Source: Marinicella meishanensis (GTDB lineage Bacteria > Pseudomonadota > Gammaproteobacteria > Xanthomonadales > Marinicellaceae). From it: a stretch of 64,000 nt of DNA. The notes beneath the pieces were generated by a model. The model was not told where the DNA came from. It saw nothing but the letters and a program-made list of their open reading frames with translations, and made no database searches. The stretch is from NCBI RefSeq assembly GCF_019931145.1, contig NZ_JAIOUV010000002.1:248001-312000 (forward strand), written 5' to 3'. This document shows, piece by piece, positions 35,596 to 44,226 of the stretch; position 1 is the stretch's first letter, and each line of letters begins with the position of its first letter. The position numbers were made by a program, and so were the translations under genes.

Positions 35596-38361
35596 TCAGA
35601 AGGTCTGGGTGTATCGGGCGTACACCACCGCGCCTCTGGGGTCATCGGTACTCTTGAAGTAACCCGCTTCTTCATTGGTGTTGGGATCAAACACCGGATC
35701 CTTGTCGGTGCAGTTGATGCATCCCAGTTGCAACTTTTTGTCCTCACCAATGAACATCGTATAGGCCACATCAAACGTGGTGTGCGATGGCGTATCGGCG
35801 GTGCCCGTCAAACTGTTGACTTGGCTGGTGCGCAAACCGCTGCGGTAATTGGCGGTGGCTTGGATGGTGTGGGCACCCCACGCATAGTTGACCGAGAAGT
35901 TGTTGCGCAATTGGGGGAAGTCTCCCAAAATCACATTGCCGGTGCCATCAATCGGTGCCCCCGTGGTGGGGTTGTTGTTGGCATCGAGCACAATCGGCGC
36001 GAAATCAAACTGATCGTAATAGGTCGCGGTGTTTTTGAAACCCAAGCGACCGTTGCCCAAGTTCATGTGATAGGCCATGGTCAAATCAAAGCCGTTGACT
36101 GTTTGAAAGGCCCCATTGTTGAACGAACGGTTGACCCGAGCGATGGGGGTGCCTGGACCACCTGGACGCACCACTTGATTGGGGTCATTCAAGGCCAGAA
36201 TGGTGTTCAAAGGCAGTTGCACGATGATGTTCTCGTGGTCAAAGTTGAAGTAATCAAACGACACCACAAAGTTCTCAAAAAACTCAGGCTCCCAGACCAC
36301 ACCGATGTTGTAAGACTCCGACTCCTCGGGTTGCAACAACGGATTTCCGGCATTGTCGACCCGGGTTTGACCGTTGCCGCAATCAGCCGGGGTCAAGTCA
36401 GTCGCGTTGCCATTTTGCCCCGGAACGGCGCCCGTGGGGTCAGGGCAACGCACCGGATCGATCAATGATGGGAAGCTGGAGACCACGCCGCCGAACAGTT
36501 CAGGCAATGAAGGGGCGCGGAACGATTCGCCGTAGGAAGCCCGCACCACCAATTCTGGCAGTGGTCGCCATTTGATGCCGACCTTGGGTTTGGTGGTGGT
36601 ACCAAAATCAGAGTAGTCCTCGTAACGGGCAGCGATTTGCATTTCCACCGTTTCATGCAGTGGAATCACCGCTTCGGCATACAGCGAAGTCACATCGCGC
36701 TCACCAAAGGTGTCGTTGGCCCGACCGGTGCCGACCAAGCCACCTGAATTGCGCAAAGGGTCGGATTCATTGGCAAAATACTGCTCACGAAATTCAACAC
36801 CCACAGCCAAATTCAAATCACCGGCTGGCAATTCCCACAACGGTCCTGAAAAATTGGCCACCGTGCTTTTTTCCCAGCTGACGTTGCGGTTTTCAAAAGT
36901 CACTTTGGCAATGTCGAGGATGCGTTGTTCATTGGGGGCGAAGGGGTTGTAATACAACACTTCGCCACTGCCACTGGGGTCATTCAAGCCCAAGAACAAT
37001 TGTTGCAGGGCGACGCCGTTGATGGCGTTGCGGTTTTCCACCAACACATTGCTGCGGGTGTAGCCCACGCCGATGTCATAATCCCAGGAAGATGAACCAA
37101 TGAAACCTTGCAGACCGGCATTGAAGCGGTAACCTTGCGAGTTGATTTCACCGGTTCTTGGGCCAAAATCAACCGGCCGGTACAACAGCCCCAGGTCTTC
37201 GCCTGAGGTGTTGTACGGGTTTTCCGCAGGGAAGTAAATCAACAGGTTGGAAAACGGCAACTGGGCTCGGGTGGCCTGCTGCTCTGGCGTCAATATGCTC
37301 ACGGTGCTGGATCCAGCCACATTGTAGACACTGGTCCACGGTGCCGGTGCCGCGATGTTGACACTGCGGTTGTTGTTGTACGCCGCATCGACATACAGCT
37401 CCATGGTGGGGCTGATTTCATGGGTCAAGAACAGGGAGGTGGCAAAGCGCTCACTGTCCGGAAAGAAGTTGATGAAATCGTTGTAGTTGAATGAACAAGC
37501 GGTGCCACCCAAGGCGTTGATCACGGAGGTGCAGTTATCGGCCGCATTGACCGTGAAGTTGTCAAATGAAATCAAAGTCGGTGGTGATCCAAACAAGGAC
37601 CGTTGGTCCACCCCGCCCCGCGCCCGTTGATCGGCGGTGGCGGAAAAGTCTCGATCTCTGTAGAACAAAGCTTCGCGATCCAGGTAGTTGAAGGTGGTGG
37701 TGAAGTGGGTGCGGTCATTGCCACCACCAAAAATGGTGTTGAAGCTGGTTTGTGGGGTGTCGCCCTCAACGTCGGTTTGGTACCCCATGGTTAATTCGGT
37801 GCCCTCGTAATCCTTACGCAGCACAATGTTCATCACCCCAGCCACCGCGTCGGCACCATAAATGGCCGACGCCCCGTCTTTCAACAATTCAATGCGCTCG
37901 ATGGCGGCCATTGGAATGGAATTCAAATCAACGAATGACGAGGTGATGTTTTGCGCTTGGCCATAACCCGCCACCCGACGACCGTTGATCAACACCAAAG
38001 TGGCATTCAAACCCAGACCACGCAAGTTCAGGCTGCTGGTGCCATTGGCAAATGAGTTGTTGTTGTCATCGCCGATGTTGGCCGAAGAAATGGTCAAAGT
38101 GCGGACAAAGTCCTGGATGGTGTTGTGGCCTGACAATTCCAATTCATCACGTCCGATCACTGTCACCGGTGACACCCCCTCCAAATCGGTGGTGCGGATG
38201 CGTGAACCAACGACCTTGATGGTGCCTTGCTCAGCCACGTCATCTTCGGTGTCATTGTCACTGTTGGCTTGTTGGGCCTGCACTTGGCTGGCCAGCAACA
38301 CACTGAACCCAACCCCCTTCAATAATCGGGCGATGTCTTCAGACAGTTTGGTTTTTTTCAT
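35596..38361 (-). CDS. TonB-dependent receptor
   Basis: Outer-membrane receptor of 921 aa. The ATG at 38361 is supported by GGAG 7-8 nt upstream; a TTG two codons earlier is less likely. A signal peptide (ending ...SQVQA-QQ) is followed by the plug domain with SRIRTTDLEGVSPVTVIGRDE, LRGLGLNATLVLINGRRVAG and IERIELLKDGASAIYGADAV. A long barrel then ends in the terminal strand VVYARYTQTF. The plug motifs place it in the large 'TonB-dependent receptor/Oar-like' group of Xanthomonadales-type bacteria; the ligand is unknown. A near-consensus promoter lies at 38420-38447. It is convergent with the amidohydrolase gene. Confidence 0.93.
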   Translation of the reverse strand: MKKTKLSEDIARLLKGVGFSVLLASQVQAQQANSDNDTEDDVAEQGTIKVVGSRIRTTDLEGVSPVTVIGRDELELSGHNTIQDFVRTLTISSANIGDDNNNSFANGTSSLNLRGLGLNATLVLINGRRVAGYGQAQNITSSFVDLNSIPMAAIERIELLKDGASAIYGADAVAGVMNIVLRKDYEGTELTMGYQTDVEGDTPQTSFNTIFGGGNDRTHFTTTFNYLDREALFYRDRDFSATADQRARGGVDQRSLFGSPPTLISFDNFTVNAADNCTSVINALGGTACSFNYNDFINFFPDSERFATSLFLTHEISPTMELYVDAAYNNNRSVNIAAPAPWTSVYNVAGSSTVSILTPEQQATRAQLPFSNLLIYFPAENPYNTSGEDLGLLYRPVDFGPRTGEINSQGYRFNAGLQGFIGSSSWDYDIGVGYTRSNVLVENRNAINGVALQQLFLGLNDPSGSGEVLYYNPFAPNEQRILDIAKVTFENRNVSWEKSTVANFSGPLWELPAGDLNLAVGVEFREQYFANESDPLRNSGGLVGTGRANDTFGERDVTSLYAEAVIPLHETVEMQIAARYEDYSDFGTTTKPKVGIKWRPLPELVVRASYGESFRAPSLPELFGGVVSSFPSLIDPVRCPDPTGAVPGQNGNATDLTPADCGNGQTRVDNAGNPLLQPEESESYNIGVVWEPEFFENFVVSFDYFNFDHENIIVQLPLNTILALNDPNQVVRPGGPGTPIARVNRSFNNGAFQTVNGFDLTMAYHMNLGNGRLGFKNTATYYDQFDFAPIVLDANNNPTTGAPIDGTGNVILGDFPQLRNNFSVNYAWGAHTIQATANYRSGLRTSQVNSLTGTADTPSHTTFDVAYTMFIGEDKKLQLGCINCTDKDPVFDPNTNEEAGYFKSTDDPRGAVVYARYTQTF

Positions 38362-38419
38362 GCTCAATCTCCAATGTTTTAGTTATTATCGTACTATATC
38401 TTTCGTAAGTACATTAAAC

Positions 38420-38447
38420 ATAGTACTAAAGATTTAGTATTTGTCAA
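38420..38447 (-). promoter_or_regulatory. Putative sigma-70 promoter of the second TonB receptor
   Basis: On the minus strand a perfect -35 TTGACA (complement of 38442-38447) and a -10 TACTAT (complement of 38420-38425) are separated by 16 bp, about 60 bp upstream of the ATG. The sequence around the -10 carries repeated AGTAC/ATCTTT half-sites that could be an operator. Confidence 0.55.
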
Positions 38448-38528
38448 TGTTCAAACACGTATTAATTAAAAAAAAGTTAAATCAACCGAAAGAAAAACTA
38501 TAGAGAATCAAAAAAAATGGGGAGGCTG

Positions 38529-38546
38529 TATCCAATATATTGGATA
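38529..38546. repeat. 18-bp perfect palindrome
   Basis: TATCCAATATATTGGATA reads identically on both strands. It lies in the AT-rich gap upstream of the TonB receptor promoter. It could be a regulator-binding site; no regulator gene adjoins it. Confidence 0.6.
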
Positions 38547-38743
38547 TTCGAAATATCGAACGACAAGCTAAAGTACCGCCAGTATCCAAGAAAAAATCCA
38601 CTGGCTTTCCTGCTTGATGGTGTTGGCAAATATCATCAAAAGCGGTCCAACAATGCACCTGGGTTCATGCCTGACACCGATTATCAATTGGTTACTTGTT
38701 GTCTTCACACAACGCAAAAGTGGTTTTCTAAAAAAATCACGTC

Positions 38744-38766
38744 ATTACCCGGCTTGACCGGGTAAT
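38744..38766. terminator. GTCAT-type palindromic repeat, possible terminator of the AT-rich gene
   Basis: ATTACCCGG-cttga-CCGGGTAAT is a perfect 9-bp stem, 13 bp after the stop of the frameshifted gene on the minus strand. It shares its core with the repeat at 31111-31139. On the minus strand it is followed by ACGTGATTTTTTTAG, whose T run is consistent with termination. Confidence 0.6.
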
Positions 38767-38778
38767 CCAACTTTGAAT

Positions 38779-39619
38779 TCAAAGCTTTTTCAACTCCTCA
38801 TCAGTTAGCTTCACTTTTACATGCTCAAAAATTGACGGCGAATGTGAGCCCACAACCCACTCCAACTCGATGGTATTACTTTGAACAGGCCAATTCGATA
38901 CTCTTATGAATGGTATTGAGCTAAAAAGCAAATAATTTAATTTATACACAGGCTCTGGATGCAACAACCCCACAAACCTCATGTCAGTGCCAGTTAGATC
39001 AGCTAGAATAATTGCAGAAATGCTCTTCCTACATGCTTTTACCTCTCCCATCTTTTCTTTGAAGAAAGCAGAATTTTCAAGACTCGCTTTGAGCTTCACA
39101 TTTCCAGATGTGTCAATGAAAGGCACTGAGTATTTCGATCCGCCAATCAAAAATTCTTTAGCCGCATATGAACCGAAAACAAATGGATTAGAAATGTGAT
39201 CAGACACAATAAATAAGATCCGAGGACCGTGATGACCTGAAAGCTGCTTTGCCTTATCTGAAGCTTTGGTCCTTAATACATTGGTAATTTGTCTGAACCA
39301 ATGAGGTGAATTTTCAAGCGTTTCATCTATGCCAGTTTGGCAGTTTATGGCAGAATGATTTAAAGAAGTTACTTCTGCAAAAAAATTTAATCTCGTTTGC
39401 ATCTACAATGAAATCAACGCCTCCATTAGATATATCTTCACCGACAATCACTTCATTGAAGTGAAATCTTAAATACGAAAAAATCAATGCTTCGGTTTTT
39501 GCTGACAATTCATCGTCTTTAAGTCGATTTTCGATTTTTTTATAATGGTCAGGGTACTTAACAAGTAAAAAATCTTTAAAGCTTTCTACGACCTCAGAAA
39601 CAGATGTTTCCATAAACAT
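38779..39619 (-). pseudogene. Frameshifted AT-rich gene of unknown function, possibly nuclease-like
   Basis: Two minus-strand frames join into one protein of about 279 aa. The first (39619 to about 39387) begins MFMETSVSEVVESFKDFLL and reaches GGVDFIVDANEIKFF. The second, from about 39393 to 38779, continues NFFAEVTSLNHSAINCQTGI, then GPRILFIVSDHISNPFVFGS and the C-terminal region. The switch occurs at a run of seven T residues (in the coding sense); removing one T restores a continuous frame reading ...IKFFAEVTSL. The VDFIVD...FFAEV pattern resembles the core of PD-(D/E)xK-type endonucleases, but the match is weak. The base composition is clearly more AT-rich than its neighbours, suggesting acquisition by transfer. 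Confidence 0.65.
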
Positions 39620-39649
39620 GTTTCAAAATGTTGTCTGATTCATCACAAC

Positions 39650-40048
39650 TTAATGCGATTTCCTGGGGGCATGCTGGTAGGCCAAGCCCAACAAACAAAC
39701 GATCAGCAACACGCTGTATTCCATGCCATTGCGGCCCAATCCGACCACGAACCAACCCACCGGGGCATGCACCAAAATGATGCCCATCAGGTAAATGCCC
39801 GCATACAGCAAACACCAGTAAAAGGTCAAAAAGCCGGCCGCCAACAACGGTGTGCCAAGGATTTCTACGGCGGTGATGCCCCAGGCGATGGCCAACCCAA
39901 AGGGCCAACCCAAACCATCCAACCAGGCCCCAAAGGGTGCCACGGCATCGTGCAACCAACGGGCCCAACCATGGGCCGCGATCAAACCGCTGATCAATAA
40001 CCGTTGCAGCAACAGCACCCGCTGCGCCCGATGAGGGGATTCATTCAT
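39650..40048 (-). CDS. DoxX family-like membrane protein
   Basis: Protein of 132 aa with four predicted membrane helices. The ATG at 40048 is supported by AGGAG 8 nt upstream. The arrangement fits the DoxX/DoxD-like family: first helix LLLQRLLISGLIAAHGWARW, then FGLAIAWGITAVEILGTPLLAAGF, LLYAGIYLMGIILVH and a final helix. Family members are linked to thiosulfate oxidation or redox stress in some species, but no function can be stated here. The GGDEF remnant lies 23 bp upstream, so the two may once have been co-transcribed. Confidence 0.7.
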   Translation of the reverse strand: MNESPHRAQRVLLLQRLLISGLIAAHGWARWLHDAVAPFGAWLDGLGWPFGLAIAWGITAVEILGTPLLAAGFLTFYWCLLYAGIYLMGIILVHAPVGWFVVGLGRNGMEYSVLLIVCLLGLAYQHAPRKSH

Positions 40049-40071
40049 GGTGTGACTCCTGTTTGTTGCCT

Positions 40072-40212
40072 TCATGTGGTGTGCCAAACCACCTGATTGC
40101 GGCCCTGGTGTTTGGCCTGATACAAGGCTTGGTCGGCTTGGGCCAAGTCGCGCTCAATGGACTCATCGCCAGACAACTGATGCACACCAATGCTGACGTT
40201 GAAAGTGGGGAG
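40072..40212 (-). pseudogene. 3' remnant of a diguanylate cyclase (GGDEF) gene
   Basis: About 46 codons ending in TGA at 40072-40074 encode NLPTFNVSIGVHQLSGDESI then ERDLAQADQALYQAKHQGRN and QVVWHTT. This is the unmistakable C-terminal end of a GGDEF domain ('vSiGva......l..ADkALY.AK..GRN.v'). Upstream the frame meets a stop, and neither the GGDEF signature nor a start is present. The rest of the gene has been deleted. It is not a fragment of the cyclase at 18156, whose last residues differ. Confidence 0.85.
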
Positions 40213-40295
40213 GTTGAGAACATGTCAATGATTATATGACGAATCATACTGGCCGGCCGAGAAAAATGCGCTGGGGTGTCCCTGCCGGAATGCCA

Positions 40296-40832
40296 TCAAC
40301 GGCTGGCTGGGCCCAACCACTGGTACATGACCAAGGCATCCACCAAACCCTGGGCGGGGTGCTCAAAAGCACGGGGCAAGCGACCCACCGTCTCAAACCC
40401 CAGTTTGTGCCACAATCGCACGGCGCCTTCGTTGCTGGTGGCAACGAAATTGAATTGCATGGCCAAATAGCCCAGCTCGATGGCCGTCTGTTTCGAATGT
40501 TCACACAACAGGGTGGCCAAACCCTGCCCCCGGGCTTGGGCTGACACCATATATCCACAATTACACACATGGCTGCCTGGACCCGCTTGGTTGGACTTGA
40601 TGAAGTATGTGCCCAAGATGGTGTCCGCTAGGGTCACCACAAAGGTCGCTCGGGGTGTATCCATCCACAGCCGACGGCCTTGCTCAGAGGTCAGGTCACG
40701 GTCAAAACCATAGGTTTCACCCGCCGCCACAATGGCATGAAAAAAGGACCAGATGCCAGGCCAATCGGCATCGGTGGCTGGCCTGATTTGCACGGATTGG
40801 GTTTGGGCGGTCTTCGCCGATTGATCATTCAT
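40296..40832 (-). CDS. GNAT family N-acetyltransferase
   Basis: Protein of 178 aa from the ATG at 40832. It carries the GNAT fold, with VQIRPATDADWPGIWSFFHA at the start. The acetyl-CoA motif A follows as CGYMVSAQARGQGLATLLCE (Q/RxxGxG/A equivalent ARGQGLA), and motif B as AMQFNFVATSNEGAVRLWHK then GFETVGRLPRAF. The substrate is unknown; the arrangement with 'N..A..lw.k.GF' resembles small-molecule or amino-acid acetyltransferases. It overlaps the DUF1428 gene by 8 bp and is probably the second gene of a two-gene operon. Confidence 0.88.
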   Translation of the reverse strand: MNDQSAKTAQTQSVQIRPATDADWPGIWSFFHAIVAAGETYGFDRDLTSEQGRRLWMDTPRATFVVTLADTILGTYFIKSNQAGPGSHVCNCGYMVSAQARGQGLATLLCEHSKQTAIELGYLAMQFNFVATSNEGAVRLWHKLGFETVGRLPRAFEHPAQGLVDALVMYQWLGPASR

Positions 40833-41193
40833 GGTGCGAAACCAAGGGCACAAAACCGCCATAGGCCATGCGCGATGGATCAAAGCCGCTGTTGGATGCG
40901 GCCATCAACTTGGCCACTTCAGGGTCCGCCGCGACCCGCTCATTGGCGGCATCGCGGTCGGCTTTGCAGGCGAATCGAACCCAACCAAACACCACCACTT
41001 CATCTTCCTCGACTGCCACAGCGTCAAGAAAAGACCGGGTGCCTGCCAGCTGCAAGTCATCACCAACAAACTCTCGATAATCCAGCGCGCCGTGTTTGAC
41101 CCAAATGGCCGCAATGGCACTGGCCACACTTTGGTAGGCTTTGAGGTGTGCCTTGGGAATGGGCAAGGCAAAACCATCGATGTAATCGTTCAT
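40825..41193 (-). CDS. DUF1428 family protein
   Basis: Protein of 122 aa belonging to DUF1428, a small family with a dimeric alpha/beta-barrel (YciI/EthD-like) fold and unknown function. Family landmarks are the start YIDGFALPIPKAHLKAYQSV, GALDYREFVGDDL, VVFGWVRFACKADRDAANER and the C-terminal RMAYGGFVPLV. GGAGA 6 nt upstream supports the ATG. Its stop overlaps the start of the GNAT gene by 8 bp, indicating translational coupling. Confidence 0.85.
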   Translation of the reverse strand: MNDYIDGFALPIPKAHLKAYQSVASAIAAIWVKHGALDYREFVGDDLQLAGTRSFLDAVAVEEDEVVVFGWVRFACKADRDAANERVAADPEVAKLMAASNSGFDPSRMAYGGFVPLVSHHE

Positions 41194-41305
41194 ACCGTCT
41201 CCGATCGGTGTAATCAGTTAGATATTAAAGGAACCAAGGCCGGAGGTTCAAGCACCAACTGTAAAACCAGCTCACACCACTGGGGTGATTCATTGCCGGC
41301 CTTGT

Positions 41306-41959
41306 TCACCAGCGCTGGGCCGTGACTTGATAGCGCAATGAACCGCCGGTTTGCAGGCTGTTGAAGGGATAACAGGTGGTGAGGATCAATTCATCTTCGG
41401 TGTTGATGCCCACCTGCTGTTGGTTGGCGTCCACCACCCGCAGGTCATGCACCCGATAGCGGAAGGTGCCGGCGGTGGTTTCGATGTCAATCAGGTCATC
41501 CAGTTTGACCTGACCGAGGAAGTCAAAGTGGGAATCATTGTGGGCACTGATCACCGTACTGCGGGCCTGACCCGGCATGCCCGAGGTGAGGGTGCGGGCC
41601 GGGCCAAAGGCCATGTTGCGACCGTTGGCTCCTTCCAACACATAGGTGGTTTCGTTCAAAGCGGGGAATGTCAGCTTGGCCACCGGATGGGTGTCGGCCC
41701 AACTCCATGGTTGGTGGGGCTCACCGTCTTGCCGGGTGGCCTCCCAGGCCTCGGCGATCAGGTACTGAGCCAAATGGGCTTTGGCCAGCAGGTAGACGGA
41801 GGAACCCACCTGCCAGCTGCCCACGGTCAACAATGCAGCGATGACGACCTTGATCCAAAGGTGCTTCTTGGGTTTGCGATGGACCCTGATGGAAGCACTT
41901 GATTTGGATTGAAAGGTAAAACCACGAGGATCAGACAAGGCCATCATCGACTCCATCAT
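41306..41959 (-). CDS. Class GN sortase
   Basis: Membrane-anchored cysteine transpeptidase of 217 aa typical of marine gammaproteobacteria. A basic N-terminal segment precedes one membrane helix (IKVVIAALLTVGSWQVGSSV). The sortase barrel follows. The catalytic histidine is in STVISAHNDSHFDFLG, the cysteine in LILTTCYPFN and the arginine in GGSLRYQVTA. The Gram-positive 'GHrdthF' motif appears here as AHNDSHF. The start overlaps the stop of the target-protein gene by ATGA, which fits the one-enzyme/one-substrate pairing known for this class. Confidence 0.92.
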   Translation of the reverse strand: MMESMMALSDPRGFTFQSKSSASIRVHRKPKKHLWIKVVIAALLTVGSWQVGSSVYLLAKAHLAQYLIAEAWEATRQDGEPHQPWSWADTHPVAKLTFPALNETTYVLEGANGRNMAFGPARTLTSGMPGQARSTVISAHNDSHFDFLGQVKLDDLIDIETTAGTFRYRVHDLRVVDANQQQVGINTEDELILTTCYPFNSLQTGGSLRYQVTAQRW

Positions 41960-44058
41960 TCAGCGTTCAAAAAACCGGCACGGCGGTTGAGGGTCATGCC
42001 GGCACCCAGCAGCAGCAAGCCCAGCAGCAAACCCCAGCGCCAGCCCAAAGACCCTTGCGGATAGGGCACTTGCTGGGCAGCTTTGGCCTGCGCCTGGCGA
42101 CTGGCATCGGGGTTGCGGTCGACCGCCACCATGGCGGTGAACTCGGTGATCAAACGGTGGTTCAAGGCCAGTGCAATGATCTGCTCTTTGAGCACCTCAT
42201 AATCACCACCCAACATCAAATCATCGGTCATTTCTTCGACTTGGTTGCGGGCCCACAAGCGGGCGATGCCGGTGGTGCGGTCATCGTCCCTCAGTTGCAG
42301 TTGTTCTGACCAGGTTTTGCTTTGTCCCCCGGTTTGACTGAAACCGCTGACCACGAAGGAAGGCGCGCCCATGGCTTTGTTCAGGGGGGTTTTGCTGGTG
42401 ATGACCAGTGGTTGGTCCATGTACAAATCAGGAATCACACTGGGACTTTGCACCACATCCGGCGTGTTCCAGGTCACCGCCAAGTCGGTCAAAGCCGGTC
42501 GGGACAGCTGCTCAAACAAATGGCTCATGACGTCATTGACTTGGTTCAGACCGGCGATGTGGGTGTAGGTGCCGCGGCCGAACATGGCGGCCTTGCTCAT
42601 GAAATAGTTATTGGGTGCCGGGCCAATGGCAATGGTGAACAACCGGGCCTGGCCGATGTCTTGCGCGATTTGGTCAAAAATCTGCGCTTCATTGCCCACC
42701 GAACCGTCGGTCATGAAAATGATTTGGTTCAAATAACCGGATTTGATGTTCTCTCGCTGCATGGCGATCTGCAGGGCCGGTGCCATGTTGGTGCCCCCAT
42801 CGGAACTGAAACCATCGACAAAATTCAAGGCCAATTGGATGTTGTCCGGGGTGCCAGGGCGCGATGCCGGGAACAAGGCTTTGGCGGAGGAATCGAAATC
42901 AATCACATTGAAATATGTCTGGTCATCCAATTCAGACAGGGCGAATAACAACGCGTCCTTGGATTGTTCCAATGCCACCCCATGCATCGAACCGGAGGTG
43001 TCCATGATGTAAGTCAGGTTGCGGGGCTGGGCCGATTTTTCCGCCACATTCGGTGGCATCACCATCAACAATGAATACTCATAGCCGCCTTTTTGTTCAG
43101 AAAAATAAGCCGCTTTGGGCGACTGTCCCTGACGTGGGTACCAGCGCAAGACAAAATCATTGGCATCATACAGCTGTTCGTCGCGCAAGCGGATCCAATG
43201 CGCATCAAATTCTTGGCTGATGGCCACATTGTGATGCAAGGAGCGCAACTCATCCAACTCAAACCCGGCATCCAAGCGCACGTTGATGCGGCGTTGACCC
43301 GCATCCATCACGCCGGTCGTGGCCGGTAACTCAGGATCCATGCCCGGTGGAATGTAACGCGGCTTGATCGCCATGGGCAAACGCAACTCAAAGGCTTGTT
43401 GTTGATATGCCAAACTCAACTGGAAAGTGATTTCCACACTGATCAACTCTTGCGGTCCGATGTTGGCGATGTCGGAGGTGAAAATGTTGGGTCGGTATTG
43501 TTTGACCATGGTGGCAGTCAATCCCTCTGATTTGGCTTGTTGGTAAATCTGCTCGGCCTGCTTTTTCTCATGGATTTCACCTTCGATGACACGCTCTCCG
43601 ACGGTCATTCGCATGCGATAAACGGCCGATTGATCGGCCATCGGGAAGGCATAAACCGCCTCGGTGATCCAATCATCGCGGTCGTTGTAAAATGATTGTT
43701 TCAGCTTGATGGTGGCCAACAAGCCAAACACATCGACATCGTAATCAGTCGCCACCAATCGCAGGTTGTGGTATTCACCGGTGGTTTTATTGAACGACAT
43801 CATCATGCCACTGGCAATGTCATCGAAGTCCACCGCCGCCGGGGAGTGGCTTTGGGCATGGGCATTCAATTGATACAAGGAAGTGAAAAACATGAACATG
43901 GAAAAAATCACCACGTCTTTCCAATTCAGCCCCAGTTTTTGATGCATCTTCTCACGCTGTTGTTTGACCGCATTCGGTTTGGCGGGGTTTTGGGGCGACT
44001 TCTTTTGGGCCAGTTGTTCCAATTCCCAGCGAATGGATTTGTGCTTGTTGGCTTTCAT
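41956..44058 (-). CDS. Marine proteobacterial sortase target protein with VIT and VWA domains
   Basis: Protein of 700 aa; the ATG at 44058 has GGAG 7 nt upstream, unlike the ATG at 44091. After a basic N-terminus and a hydrophobic export segment (about residues 48-68), a VIT domain follows, with LKQSFYNDRDDWITEAVYAF and EGEIHEKKQAEQIYQQAKSE. A VWA domain has an intact MIDAS start (YIMDTSGSMHG) and FMTDGSVGNE. The C-terminus has the sorting-signal layout: motif VPYPQGSLG, a hydrophobic helix (WGLLLGLLLLGAGM) and a basic tail (LNRRAG). Its motif has glycine where threonine is expected. It is paired with the sortase gene by a 4-bp overlap and is similar in architecture to inter-alpha-trypsin inhibitor heavy chains. 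Confidence 0.92.
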   Translation of the reverse strand: MKANKHKSIRWELEQLAQKKSPQNPAKPNAVKQQREKMHQKLGLNWKDVVIFSMFMFFTSLYQLNAHAQSHSPAAVDFDDIASGMMMSFNKTTGEYHNLRLVATDYDVDVFGLLATIKLKQSFYNDRDDWITEAVYAFPMADQSAVYRMRMTVGERVIEGEIHEKKQAEQIYQQAKSEGLTATMVKQYRPNIFTSDIANIGPQELISVEITFQLSLAYQQQAFELRLPMAIKPRYIPPGMDPELPATTGVMDAGQRRINVRLDAGFELDELRSLHHNVAISQEFDAHWIRLRDEQLYDANDFVLRWYPRQGQSPKAAYFSEQKGGYEYSLLMVMPPNVAEKSAQPRNLTYIMDTSGSMHGVALEQSKDALLFALSELDDQTYFNVIDFDSSAKALFPASRPGTPDNIQLALNFVDGFSSDGGTNMAPALQIAMQRENIKSGYLNQIIFMTDGSVGNEAQIFDQIAQDIGQARLFTIAIGPAPNNYFMSKAAMFGRGTYTHIAGLNQVNDVMSHLFEQLSRPALTDLAVTWNTPDVVQSPSVIPDLYMDQPLVITSKTPLNKAMGAPSFVVSGFSQTGGQSKTWSEQLQLRDDDRTTGIARLWARNQVEEMTDDLMLGGDYEVLKEQIIALALNHRLITEFTAMVAVDRNPDASRQAQAKAAQQVPYPQGSLGWRWGLLLGLLLLGAGMTLNRRAGFLNAE

Positions 44059-44176
44059 GGCTTGACTCCATTGATTTGACTTGGATGCCATTAAAACCCA
44101 GCAAAAAGCCCTGGCGCTGTTGGATAAATGATCAGTTGTGGCAAGTTATGACCAAAACGGGCAAACCACAGCCCAC

Positions 44177-44205
44177 AAAAAAAGCCGGCCCTGTCGGACC
44201 GGCTT
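44177..44205 (-). terminator. Rho-independent terminator of the secreted-protein gene
   Basis: On the minus strand AAGCCGGTCC and GGCCGGCTT pair around a short loop and are followed by TTTTTTT. It lies 22 bp after the stop of the 425-aa secreted protein, upstream of the sortase-target gene. Confidence 0.85.
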
Positions 44206-44226
44206 GGCTGCGTCATCTGTGAGACA

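Larger units (their letters stand above)
38362..38778. other. AT-rich intergenic region with promoter and palindromes
   Basis: About 417 bp between the TonB receptor start and the frameshifted AT-rich gene. It contains the receptor promoter, an 18-bp perfect palindrome at 38529-38546, a second small hairpin (TTCGA-aata-TCGAA) directly after it, and a GTCAT-type repeat at 38744. An 82-codon plus-strand frame spans part of it but has no family resemblance, and I do not call it. Confidence 0.6.

Noticed and set aside
38517-38765. 82-codon plus-strand frame in the AT-rich intergenic region
   Set aside because: It covers the 18-bp palindrome and ends in the GTCAT repeat, has no ribosome-binding site or family resemblance, and lies in low-complexity AT-rich DNA.
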